A stretch of DNA of 14,834 nt, taken from NCBI GenBank assembly GCA_046261875.1, contig JBHENW010000135.1, forward strand, positions 1 to 14,834, read 5' to 3'. Made by a program: the position numbers and the translations under genes. Each line of letters starts with the position of its first letter. Within the stretch, counting starts at the first letter, position 1. Source of the stretch: JBHENW01 sp046261875 (GTDB lineage Bacteria; Acidobacteriota; Thermoanaerobaculia; UBA5066; Gp7-AA6). Shown here piece after piece: positions 1-7,578 of the stretch. Below the pieces are notes generated by a model, which had not been told where the DNA came from, made no database searches, and worked only from the letters and a program-made list of their open reading frames with translations.

Positions 1-1315
1 GTGCAGGGCAACTCCATCGGCGTTTCCGCGGCCGGCACGGCCGGTTTCGCCGGATCCTCCGTCGGGATCAGCGTGGCCAATTCCCTGGGAACGTGATCGG
101 GGCGTCCGACGCCCGGCGAGGGCAACGTCATCTCCGGCCACACCAGCGACGGGATCAACGTCCAGGGTGCCGACAACACCACGATCCGGGGCAACCGGAT
201 CGGGACGAACGCCGCGGGCACCGCGGCGCTACCGAACAACTTCGGCATCGACGTCGTCAACTCGGACAATGCAACGATCGCGGGCAACCTCATTTCGGGG
301 AACAACGGGTTGGGCGTGTTTGTGAACAACCTCGTCACGGGGGCGGTCGTTCAGGGGAACGTCATCGGCCTGGCCGCGGACGGCGTGACGCCGCTCGGCA
401 ACGGCTCGGACGGAGTTCGCCTCAACACCACGAGCACGACGGACAACCTGTTTGGAGGCACGACTCCGGGCGCGGGCAACGTGATCGCGCACAACGGCGA
501 TGCGGGGATCTGGAACCTCGGGTTGCGCAACCGGTTCCTGGGGAACTCGATCCATTCGAACGGGGGCATCGGGATCGACAACAACGGCGGAGGCGTGACG
601 CCGAACGATGCGGCGGACGCGGACACGGGCTCCGGGAACGACGGGCAGAACTTCCCGGTCCTCACCTTTGCCGGCCGGGTCGGTCCGAACGTCAGCGTCC
701 AGGGGACGCTCAACAGCCGTCCCCGGCGTCCTACCGGATCGAGTTCTTCGCGAACGACCTCTGCGACCCGTCCCTCCACGGCGAGGGGCAGACTTTCCTC
801 GGCTTCGTGGACGTCACCACGGACGGGTCGGGAAACGCCGCGATCGCCACGCTCCTGACGGCCGCGGTTGGCCCGCGCCAGCGGCTGACGGCGACGGCGA
901 CCGACGCGGCGGGCAACACCTCCGAGTTTTCCCAGTGCATCTCGATCGCGGCGCGGTATTTCACGGTCACCCCCTGCCGGGTGGCGGATACGCGGGACCC
1001 GGACGGGACTTTCGGCGGGCCGATGCTCGCCGCCAACTCCCTCCGGTCCTTCCCGATCGTCGGCCGGTGCGGCATCCCCGCGAGCGCGCAGGCGGTTGTC
1101 TTCAATTTCACCGTGACCGGACCGGCGGGGCTCGGGGACGTTCGCGTCTATCCCGCCGGCGGTATCGAGCCTCTCGTCTCGACGATGATTACCGGACGGG
1201 TCTGACCCGCGCCAACAACGCCATCGTGCCGCTCGGGGCGGCGGGAGACATCGCGGTGCGTTGCGTCGGAAGCGCGACGCACTTCATCATCGACGTCTTC
1301 GGATACTTCGAGTAG
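1..1315 (+). pseudogene. Right-handed beta-helix repeat protein, 5'-truncated by window edge and frameshifted
   Basis: Three frames carry pieces of one protein. The frame starting at base 1 gives Asn/Gly-rich repeats typical of parallel beta-helix (NosD/pectate-lyase-like) surface proteins, such as GNVISGH, GNRIGTN, GNLISG and GNVIGLAADG. It has an internal TGA at 94-96. Bases 90-113 make sense only in another frame (NVIGASDA), after which the first frame resumes. Near 715-720 the protein moves to a second frame (SYRIEFFANDLCDP, a segment common after such helices). It runs through a small C-terminal domain with RVADTRDPDGTFGG, then stops at 1203-1205. At about 1188 it must shift again to give YRTGLTRANNAIVPLG, ending DVFGYFE at TAG 1313-1315. 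Each change fits a one-base indel. The protein is probably secreted or cell-surface. The gene may be a decaying pseudogene, or the frame changes may be sequencing errors near a contig end; no other gene in the window is broken this way. It converges on the DUF192 gene with 6 nt between them. Confidence 0.72.
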
Positions 1316-1321
1316 AGAGGG

Positions 1322-1825
1322 CTAGGGACTCCGCGCCGGAGGCGTCGCCGGGGGGGAGACATCGAGGATCCGGAGGCGACTGCCGGGCGTGACCTTCTCG
1401 CGCTCCGCCATGCCGCCGGCGATCTCGAGCACGCTGTCGATGGGGAAATCGGGGCCGTAGTTCGGGCAGGGCTCCGCGCGGCAGGGGGGCGTGTTGGCCG
1501 AGACGAACAGGACCCGGCCCTCCGCGTCGAGCCAGACCATGTCGAGCGGGATCATGGTGTTCTTCATCCAGAAGCGATGCGGCTGGCCGTCCCGGAAGAG
1601 GAAGAGCATCCCGGTGCGCGGCCTGAGGCTTTCGCGGAACATCAGGCCCTGCGCCTGCTCCTCGGGGGTGCGCGCGACCTCGAGCTGATAGACCGCGCCG
1701 GAGGGCATGACCACCCGCGGACCGGTCACGGGAATCGGAGTAGCTTGCGGAGCCGGCGCCCCGTTTTCCCCGCAGGACGCGCCGATGAGCAGGAGCGCCG
1801 CCGCGCAGAGGCCGCCGGCTCTCAA
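1322..1825 (-). CDS. DUF192 family protein, probable lipoprotein
   Basis: A 167-residue protein whose residues 36-155 form a DUF192 domain, recognised by the core HRFWMKNTMIPLDMVWLD (83-100) and the preceding EEQAQGLMFRESL. The biochemical role of DUF192 is not established; members are small exported beta-rich proteins. The N-terminus is a short hydrophobic segment ending LLLIGASC (11-18), so C18 may be lipidated, although Gly at -3 makes the lipobox weak. C115 and C120 could form a disulphide after export. The start chosen is TTG at 1825-1823, which overlaps the pilR stop as TTGA. The frame stays open far upstream, but that part lies antisense-free inside pilR, is Arg-rich and has no family similarity. 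Translational coupling to pilR is likely. It is the last gene of the long - strand run, and a link to pili is not shown by the sequence. Confidence 0.85.
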   Translation of the reverse strand: MRAGGLCAAALLLIGASCGENGAPAPQATPIPVTGPRVVMPSGAVYQLEVARTPEEQAQGLMFRESLRPRTGMLFLFRDGQPHRFWMKNTMIPLDMVWLDAEGRVLFVSANTPPCRAEPCPNYGPDFPIDSVLEIAGGMAEREKVTPGSRLRILDVSPPATPPARSP

Positions 1826-3246
1826 GTCCCTTCGGCCTCGCGCGCTTCCGCCTGCTCGTAGAGGTCTTCGCGGCGGACGAGGTTGTACTTCTTGGCGTAG
1901 TACCGGAACGACCGGAAGGACATGCGCAGCAGCTCGGCCGCCTTGGTCTGGACGCCGTCGCAGCGGTCGAGCGCCTCGCGCATGAGGCGTTTGCCGACCG
2001 CCTCGAGGTAGGCCTCGAGGTTGATCCCCTCCGCCGGCAGGCTCTCGAAGTCCGGCACGCGCGCGCGGACGCCGAGCGCGATCGCCTCGGGCAGGCTCGA
2101 CGCGGTCACGACCGGGCCGGGCTCGAGGGCGACGGTCCGCTCGAGCGTGTTCTCGAGCTCGCGCACGTTGCCCGGCCACGGGTACGCCTCGAGCAGCCGC
2201 ATCGCCTCCGTGGAGATCTTTTTCTCGGGGATCTTCTGCTCGCGGCAGACCTTGCCGAGGAAGTGCTGGGTGAGCGGGGCGATGTCCTCCACGCGGGCGC
2301 GCAGCGGCGGCAGCGCGATCGGGATGACGTTGATGCGGTAGAAGAGGTCCTCGCGGAACTTCCCTTCGCTGACGAGGTCGGAAAGGTCCTTGTTCGTCGC
2401 GGCGATGATCCGCACGTCCACCGGCAGCTCCTCGTTGCCGCCGACCTTCCGGACGAGCTTTTCCTGGATGGCCCGGAGCAGCTTGACCTGCGTCGTCGGG
2501 GTCGTTTCGGAGATCTCGTCCAGGAAGAGAGTCCCGCCGTCCGCTTCGTTGAAGAGGCCGCGCTTCTCCTTCACCGCGCCGGTGAAGGCGCCGCGCTCGT
2601 GCCCGAAGAGCTCCGACTCGAGCAGGGTCTCGGGGAGCGCGCCGCAGTTGATCGAGACGAACTTCCGGTCCTTTCGGACGGAGGTGTAGTGGATGGCGCG
2701 GGCGATGAGCTCTTTTCCCGTGCCGCTCTCGCCGGTCAGCAGGACGGTCGAGGAGACCTTTCCGATCCGCTCGATGGTGCGGAAGATTTCCTGCATGCGC
2801 GACCCCTTCCCGATGATGTTCGCGAAGGTGTATCGCGCCGCGAGCTCCTGCTTGAGGTAGACGTTCTCGTCGCGCAGCTGCTTGCCCTCGAGCGCACGCC
2901 CCACGATCAGGCCCAGCTCCTCGACGTCGAACGGCTTGGCGATGTAATCCACGGCGCCGGCCTTCATCGCCTCGATCGCGTCCTTCGTGTCGGTGTGGGC
3001 GGTGATCATCACGATCGGCAACTTCGGGCTCTCGGCCTTCGTCTTGCGTAGCAGGTCCAGGCCATTGCCGTCGGGCATCCGGATGTCGCAGAGGATCACG
3101 TCCGGTGCCGCGCGGAGCGCGGCCGCCTGCCCCTCGGTGAAATTCGAGGCCGTCAGGACCTCGAACCCCTTCTTGTGGAAATAGAACGCGAGCATCTCGC
3201 GGAGCGAGGCCTCGTCGTCCACGATGAGAAGTCTGGGCCCGCTCAT
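1822..3246 (-). CDS. pilR: Sigma-54-dependent response regulator, PilR-like
   Basis: This 474-residue protein has the full NtrC-type layout. The receiver domain (1-120) has acidic pocket D10/D11, phospho-acceptor D54 (CDIRMP), T82 and K104. The AAA+ domain (about 145-375) has Walker A GESGTGKE (172-179), the sigma-54 contact loop GAFTGA (219-224), Walker B GTLFLDE (238-244) and the WPGNVRELEN segment near 357-366. A Fis-type helix-turn-helix follows (about 420-455, TKAAELLRMSFRSFRYYAKK). MSFRSFRYYAKK closely resembles the helix of PilR, the activator of pilin transcription. It activates RNA polymerase-sigma54 by ATP hydrolysis once phosphorylated. Adjacency to a PilS-like kinase (4 nt between the genes) and to pilB/T/C supports PilR over other NtrC-family regulators. 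The tail after 460 is acidic. No sigma-54 target promoter is evident in the gaps of this window. Confidence 0.93.
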   Translation of the reverse strand: MSGPRLLIVDDEASLREMLAFYFHKKGFEVLTASNFTEGQAAALRAAPDVILCDIRMPDGNGLDLLRKTKAESPKLPIVMITAHTDTKDAIEAMKAGAVDYIAKPFDVEELGLIVGRALEGKQLRDENVYLKQELAARYTFANIIGKGSRMQEIFRTIERIGKVSSTVLLTGESGTGKELIARAIHYTSVRKDRKFVSINCGALPETLLESELFGHERGAFTGAVKEKRGLFNEADGGTLFLDEISETTPTTQVKLLRAIQEKLVRKVGGNEELPVDVRIIAATNKDLSDLVSEGKFREDLFYRINVIPIALPPLRARVEDIAPLTQHFLGKVCREQKIPEKKISTEAMRLLEAYPWPGNVRELENTLERTVALEPGPVVTASSLPEAIALGVRARVPDFESLPAEGINLEAYLEAVGKRLMREALDRCDGVQTKAAELLRMSFRSFRYYAKKYNLVRREDLYEQAEAREAEGT

Positions 3247-3250
3247 CCGC

Positions 3251-5023
3251 TCACCTGCTTCCTGTGGTGATGATCTGCCACTCGCGCTCCCGGCTCGCGC
3301 TCAGGCGGTCACGGGTGCGTTGGAATTCTTCCCGCTGCCCGACGCGGACGGGCTTCTGCTCAACGCCGGTTTTCCGGTCGCGGACGGTCTCGGCCCCTTC
3401 GCGGCGCTCGGCGGCGCTCTGCGGCAGCAACACGGTCACGGTCGTGCCCTCCCCCGGGCGGGAGTCGGCGTCGATCGCGCCGCCGTGCTCCTCGACGATG
3501 CGGCGGACGATCGCCATTCCCAGCCCGGTGCCGCCGTCGAACGCCGTCGAGAAGGGGGTGAAGAGCCGCGAAAGCTCCTCCTCGTTCATCCCGCGGCCCG
3601 TATCGGTGAACCGGATGCTGTACCACGCGTCCTCTTCCCGCCCGACGACGGTCAGGGCGCCGCCCGCCGTCATGGCCCGCACGGCGTTCTTGGCGACGTT
3701 GTAGACGATCTGGCGGATCTGATCCCGGTCTCCGGAAAGGAACGAGGAGCGCGGCTCGACGTCCACCCGGATCGCGTGCGCGTCGGAGACCTCGTCCGAG
3801 AGCCGGAAGAGGTCCATGACCTCCGCCACGGTCTGGGCCACGTCGAAGAGCGCGATGCGCCGCTCCTGGGGCCGCACGAAGCGGAGGAACTCCTCGAGGA
3901 TCTTGGAGAGCCGGTTCGATTCAGAAACGATGATCTCCATGAGTCGGCGCTCGGCCGAGCCGACGTTGAGCTCGTTGGAAAGGACCTGGACGGAGCCGGA
4001 GATGGAGGCGAGCGGATTGCGGATCTCGTGCGCGATGCCCGCGGCGAGCTCGCCGACCGCGGCGAGCTGCTCGTTGAACCGCGCCTGGCGCTCGAGCTTC
4101 TTAATCTCGGTCAGGTCCTGGAAGAGGATCAGGGTGCCTTCCCCGTCGGCGTCCTTCATGGCCCGCAGCGAGTAGCCGAGCACCTGGCGCCGGTTCCCGC
4201 GGACCATCTCGATCTCTCCGCGGTAGTTCTCGCGCCCTCGCGCGCGGGAGAGCGTCGACTCCATGTCCTCCGCGAAGACGAATCCCAGGTCCTTCATCGG
4301 CCGGCCGGCCGCGTGCGCCGGGTCCAGGTTGAGCAGGTCGCCCCCGGCCCGGTTGAGGAACGTGACGCGCTGCGAGGCATCCGTCGTCAGAAGTCCGGAG
4401 GACATCGTCGCGATGACGTTGCCGTAGAGGTTTTGCAGGCGGTGCAGCGCCTTCTGGCGAATCGCCAGCTCTTCGCGCGCCGAGGCGAGCTTCTCCGAGA
4501 GGTAGGACACCATGAAGGCGACCGCATAGAACCCGGCCACGGTGATCGCCAGGTTGTAGCGGACCCGCGCGGCCCCCCAGTCCGGGCTGGGCGCCAGGGG
4601 CGGGGGGGGCAGGACGTCGTAGGCGAGCAGCAGCACGATCGAGCCGTAGAGGATGGCCGCCAGCGACGCGACGAGGACGGCGCCCTTCCGGTGGAGCAGG
4701 AAGGCGGCCGCCCCGATGACGACGAGGTAGAGGAAGTTGAAGACGGAGGCGGGCCCGCCGGAGGAATAGACGAGCACGGTCACGATCGCCAGGTCCCCGA
4801 GGAGCTGGATGTGCGCCGCCGCCGTCGGAGGCAGGTGGCGTCCGATCGTCCAGTGGAAGATCGCGAGCAGAAGGGCGGCCCCGTTCAACGCATAGAGGAA
4901 GGAGATCCCGAGCTCCGCCCCGGAACCCGCCTGGATCAGGATGGCCGAGAGGAGGATGAGCAGCAGGACGACGATGCGGATCGTCGTCTGCCATCCCATC
5001 GCTTTTCGCAGGGAATCGTTCAT
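3251..5023 (-). CDS. pilS: Membrane sensor histidine kinase, PilS-like
   Basis: A 590-residue kinase. About six hydrophobic segments lie between residues 15 and 175, as in PilS, followed by a coiled-coil linker (176-200), a PAS domain (about 203-310, TMSSGLLTTDASQRVTFLN), and HisKA with phospho-acceptor H332 in AGIAHEIRNPLASISGS. The ATPase domain has an N box (NVAKNAV, 442-448), a G1 box DTGRGM (474-479) and a G2 box GTGLGMAIV (498-506). It should autophosphorylate and pass phosphate to D54 of the adjacent PilR-like regulator. In known PilS the membrane domain senses inner-membrane PilA. The start ATG has GGAG 4 nt upstream. The catalytic domain ends near residue 535, and the remaining 55 residues are a charged, Arg/Glu-rich tail not usual for the family. 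That tail could be real or arise from loss of an earlier stop. An 86-nt gap with a strong hairpin separates it from pilC. Confidence 0.92.
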   Translation of the reverse strand: MNDSLRKAMGWQTTIRIVVLLLILLSAILIQAGSGAELGISFLYALNGAALLLAIFHWTIGRHLPPTAAAHIQLLGDLAIVTVLVYSSGGPASVFNFLYLVVIGAAAFLLHRKGAVLVASLAAILYGSIVLLLAYDVLPPPPLAPSPDWGAARVRYNLAITVAGFYAVAFMVSYLSEKLASAREELAIRQKALHRLQNLYGNVIATMSSGLLTTDASQRVTFLNRAGGDLLNLDPAHAAGRPMKDLGFVFAEDMESTLSRARGRENYRGEIEMVRGNRRQVLGYSLRAMKDADGEGTLILFQDLTEIKKLERQARFNEQLAAVGELAAGIAHEIRNPLASISGSVQVLSNELNVGSAERRLMEIIVSESNRLSKILEEFLRFVRPQERRIALFDVAQTVAEVMDLFRLSDEVSDAHAIRVDVEPRSSFLSGDRDQIRQIVYNVAKNAVRAMTAGGALTVVGREEDAWYSIRFTDTGRGMNEEELSRLFTPFSTAFDGGTGLGMAIVRRIVEEHGGAIDADSRPGEGTTVTVLLPQSAAERREGAETVRDRKTGVEQKPVRVGQREEFQRTRDRLSASREREWQIITTGSR

Positions 5024-5039
5024 CGCTCCGGCCGTTTCC

Positions 5040-5077
5040 GGGCCGGGGTCGGCACGAGAGACGCCGGCCCCGGACCC
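5040..5077 (-). terminator. Strong GC-rich hairpin between pilC and pilS
   Basis: Bases 5040-5053 pair with 5063-5077 (GGGCCGGGG region against CCCCGGACCC) around a 9-nt loop. This gives a stem of about 14 pairs with one bulge and one G-U. It lies in the transcript between the pilC stop and the pilS ribosome-binding site. No U-run follows, so it is not a classical intrinsic terminator. It may act as a processing or attenuating hairpin that lowers pilSR expression relative to pilTC, which is an inference. Confidence 0.45.
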
Positions 5078-5109
5078 AAGATCTCCGACCTTCGCCCCTC
5101 GGCCCGGGA

Positions 5110-6312
5110 TCAGCCGATCTTGTTGATCAGCGTGAACATCGGCAGGTACATCGCGATGACGATGCCGCCGATGATGACCCCGAGGATGAAAATCATGACG
5201 GGCTCGAGCAGCTTGACGAGCCCCGCGACCGCCGCGTCCACCTCGTCCTCGTAAAAGTCGGCGATCTTGTTGAGCATGGCGTCGAGGGCGCCGGTCTGCT
5301 CACCGACGCCGATCATCTGGACGACCATGTTCGGAAAGACCTTGGAGTCGCGCAGAGGCTCGACGATCGTCTTGCCGCCCTCGACGCTCTTGCGGACGTC
5401 CTGAATTGCGTCCTCGATGATGGCGTTGCCCGACGTGCGCGCCGTGATGTCGAGGCTTTCGAGAATGGGTACGCCCGAGGACGTCAGGGTAGCCAGGGTG
5501 CGGCAGAAGCGGGCGACGGCGATCTTGCGCAGGATCATGCCGATGATCGGAAGCTTGAGGGTGAAGCCGTCGATGACGCGGCGGCCGCGGTACGTCTGGT
5601 AGTAGCGCCGGAAGAAGAAGATGAAGGCCGCGATTCCGATGACGAAGAAGATGATGTACCGCGCCAGGAAGTTCGACGCGGCGATGACGACGCGCGTCGG
5701 GAAGGGAAGCTCGGCGCCCAGAGAGGTGAAGAGGGCGGCGAAGGTCGGGATGACTTTCAGGAGAATGACCGCGACGACGATCGCGGCGATGATGATGACG
5801 GCGCTCGGGTAGATGAGGGCCGACTTGACTTGCGAGCGCAGCTTCACGGCCTTTTCGATGTAGACCGAGAGGCGCTGGAGGATCGTGTCGAGGATACCGC
5901 CCGCTTCGCCGGCGGCGATCATGTTGACGTAGAGGTTGTCGAAGGCCTTGGGATGCCGCCGCATGGCGTCGGCGAGCGTCGAGCCGGCTTCCACGTCCTG
6001 CCGGACCTGAAGAAGTATCTTCTGGAAGTTCTTGTGCTCCTGCTGCAGGGCGAGGATCTCGAGGCACTGGACGAGCGGAAGGCCCGCGTCGATCATGACG
6101 GAGAACTGGCGGGTGAAGACGGCGAGGATCTTGGGAGGGACCTTGCGGCCGACCTTGGTGAGCGAGATCTCCTTGCCCCGCTCGCGGATCCCCGTCACGA
6201 CGATGTTCTGGCGCCGCAGCGAGGAGAGCGCGATGTCCTTGTTGTCCGCGGCGAGCACGCCCTCCTGGACGAGCCCGGCGCGGTTGCGACCCTTCCAAAC
6301 GTAGTTGGGCAT
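5110..6312 (-). CDS. pilC: Type IV pilus inner-membrane platform protein PilC
   Basis: A 400-residue protein of the GspF/PilC family, the usual length. It has two homologous cytoplasmic helical T2SSF domains (about 65-190 and 265-390). Each contains the family pattern FTRQFSVMIDAGLPL (about 66-80) or FCRTLATLTSSGVPILESL in the second repeat, followed by a conserved GE.G stretch (AAGEAGGILD and GVGEQTGALD). Hydrophobic segments lie near 165-195, 215-235 and at the C-terminus (LLEPVMIFILGVIIGGIVIAM), matching the three transmembrane helices expected. The N-terminal YVWKGRNRAGLVQEG is typical of PilC. It forms the rotor-like platform driven by PilB and PilT and passes pilins into the fibre. The start ATG has a good purine-rich site (GAGAGGGG) upstream. 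It lies 20 nt downstream of pilT and is almost certainly cotranscribed with it. Confidence 0.96.
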   Translation of the reverse strand: MPNYVWKGRNRAGLVQEGVLAADNKDIALSSLRRQNIVVTGIRERGKEISLTKVGRKVPPKILAVFTRQFSVMIDAGLPLVQCLEILALQQEHKNFQKILLQVRQDVEAGSTLADAMRRHPKAFDNLYVNMIAAGEAGGILDTILQRLSVYIEKAVKLRSQVKSALIYPSAVIIIAAIVVAVILLKVIPTFAALFTSLGAELPFPTRVVIAASNFLARYIIFFVIGIAAFIFFFRRYYQTYRGRRVIDGFTLKLPIIGMILRKIAVARFCRTLATLTSSGVPILESLDITARTSGNAIIEDAIQDVRKSVEGGKTIVEPLRDSKVFPNMVVQMIGVGEQTGALDAMLNKIADFYEDEVDAAVAGLVKLLEPVMIFILGVIIGGIVIAMYLPMFTLINKIG

Positions 6313-6332
6313 GGACCCCTCTCAGTCTCCCG

Positions 6333-7460
6333 TCAGCGCTTGCCGCCCGCGGCCGCGGACACCGGCGAGGTCGGAACGTTGACGCCGGCCCCGCGGTTGA
6401 TGAGCTCCTGCAGCTCGTCCGGGTTGGACGAGCGCGAGAGCGCGCTCTCCAGCGTGATCTGTTTGCGCTGGTAGAGGGTCGCCAGGGACTGGTTGAACGT
6501 CTGCATCCCGAACTTGGATTGTCCCGTCTGCATCATCGAGTAGATCTGGTGGACCTTGTCCTCGCGGATGAGGTTCCGGATGGCGGCGTTGGGGACCAGG
6601 ATCTCCATCGCCATGACGCGCCCCTTGCCGCTCGCACGCTCGAGCAGCGACTGGCAGAGAATCCCCTCCAGCACGAAGGAGAGCTGGGTGCGGATCTGCG
6701 TCTGCTGGTGCGCCGGGAAGACGTCGATGACGCGGTTGATCGAAGACGAGGCGGAGTTCGTGTGCAGGGTCGCGAGCGTCAGGTGGCCCGTCTCGGCGAT
6801 GCGGAGGGCCGACTCGATCGTCTCCAGGTCGCGCATCTCGCCGATGAGCACGACGTCGGGGTCTTCGCGGAGGACCGACTTGAGCGCGTTGGGGAAGGAA
6901 TGCGTGTCAGCGTGCAGCTCGCGCTGGTTCACGACGCACTTCTTGTGCGAGTGGAGGAACTCGATGGGGTCCTCGATCGTGACGATGTGGAGCTGTTTCT
7001 CCCGGTTGATCCGATCGAGCATCGCCGCGAGGGTCGTCGTCTTGCCCGAGCCGGTCGGGCCGGTCACGAGGATCAGGCCGCGCGGCTTGTCGCAGAGGAG
7101 CTCGACGACCGGGGGCAGGCCGAGCTCGCGGAAGCCGAGGATCTCGTAGGGGATCTGCCGGTACACGCCCGCGGTCGCTCCGCGCTGCATGAAGTTGTTC
7201 GCGCGAAACCGGGCGAGGCCCTTGACCCCGAAGGAGAGATCGAGCTCGAGGTTCTCCTCGAACCGGTGCTTCTGGGTGTCGGTCAGAACCGAGTACGCGA
7301 GCTGTTTCGTTTCCGCGACCGTCAGAGGCGGGTAGGGAAGCGGGATCAGCCGTCCGTCGAGACGGACCATCGGAGGAGAGTTCGTCGTGAGGTGGAGATC
7401 CGAAGCCCCCATCTCGACCATTTGCTTCAAAAGCTGATGCAGTGTGGTCTCGCCCGCCAT
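6333..7460 (-). CDS. pilT: Type IV pilus retraction ATPase PilT
   Basis: A 375-residue secretion ATPase. An N-terminal PAS-like domain (about 1-110) begins LHQLLKQMVEMGASDLHL. The RecA-like domain has Walker A GPTGSGKT (134-141), an Asp box (TIEDPIEF, 161-168), Walker B LIGEMRD (205-211) and a His box (TLHTNSA). The AIRNLIRE motif (293-300) is diagnostic for PilT, is needed for retraction in studied members, and separates it from PilB. The length matches PilT and PilU. It depolymerises the pilus and so powers twitching motility. The ATG start has AAAGG about 8 nt upstream. A 118-nt gap upstream makes an independent transcript beginning at pilT possible. The C-terminal Ala/Gly/Pro-rich tail (from about 357) is probably disordered. 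Confidence 0.97.
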   Translation of the reverse strand: MAGETTLHQLLKQMVEMGASDLHLTTNSPPMVRLDGRLIPLPYPPLTVAETKQLAYSVLTDTQKHRFEENLELDLSFGVKGLARFRANNFMQRGATAGVYRQIPYEILGFRELGLPPVVELLCDKPRGLILVTGPTGSGKTTTLAAMLDRINREKQLHIVTIEDPIEFLHSHKKCVVNQRELHADTHSFPNALKSVLREDPDVVLIGEMRDLETIESALRIAETGHLTLATLHTNSASSSINRVIDVFPAHQQTQIRTQLSFVLEGILCQSLLERASGKGRVMAMEILVPNAAIRNLIREDKVHQIYSMMQTGQSKFGMQTFNQSLATLYQRKQITLESALSRSSNPDELQELINRGAGVNVPTSPVSAAAGGKR

Positions 7461-7531
7461 TCAATGTGCCTTTCGGTAAGTGTCTGAGTAGTTTAGACCC
7501 GACTGACGAAAAAGGGAAGCAGCCGCTGTAC

Positions 7532-7554
7532 AAAAAAGACGCGGACCATCGCGC
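7532..7554 (-). terminator. Possible weak intrinsic terminator downstream of pilB
   Basis: In the - strand transcript, bases 7554-7550 pair with 7543-7539 (GCGCG with CGCGU, one G-U) around a 6-nt loop. One C and then six consecutive U (7537-7532) follow. The stem is only 5 bp, so termination may be partial. It sits in the 118-nt gap between pilB and pilT. Further downstream, TAAACT at 7495-7490 is a possible -10 box for a pilT promoter, but I see no good -35 element, so that promoter is not listed separately. Confidence 0.4.
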
Positions 7555-7578
7555 GCGAAACACGACGGCGTGAAGCGG

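Noticed and set aside
1826..2179. Upstream extension of the DUF192 frame
   Set aside because: It lies inside the C-terminal coding part of pilR, is Arg/Gly-rich and lacks family similarity; the TTGA overlap start gives a normal signal segment.
3224..5254. Very long open frame on the + strand antisense to pilS (676 codons), and a similar one at 7636-9438 antisense to pilB
   Set aside because: Both have compositions rich in Arg, Asp, Glu, Val and Leu typical of the reverse frame of high-GC genes, show no recognisable domain, and lie wholly over clear pil genes.
7461..7578. Possible sigma-54 promoter (TGG...TTT) before pilT
   Set aside because: The required GC at the -12 element is absent and the spacing is wrong.
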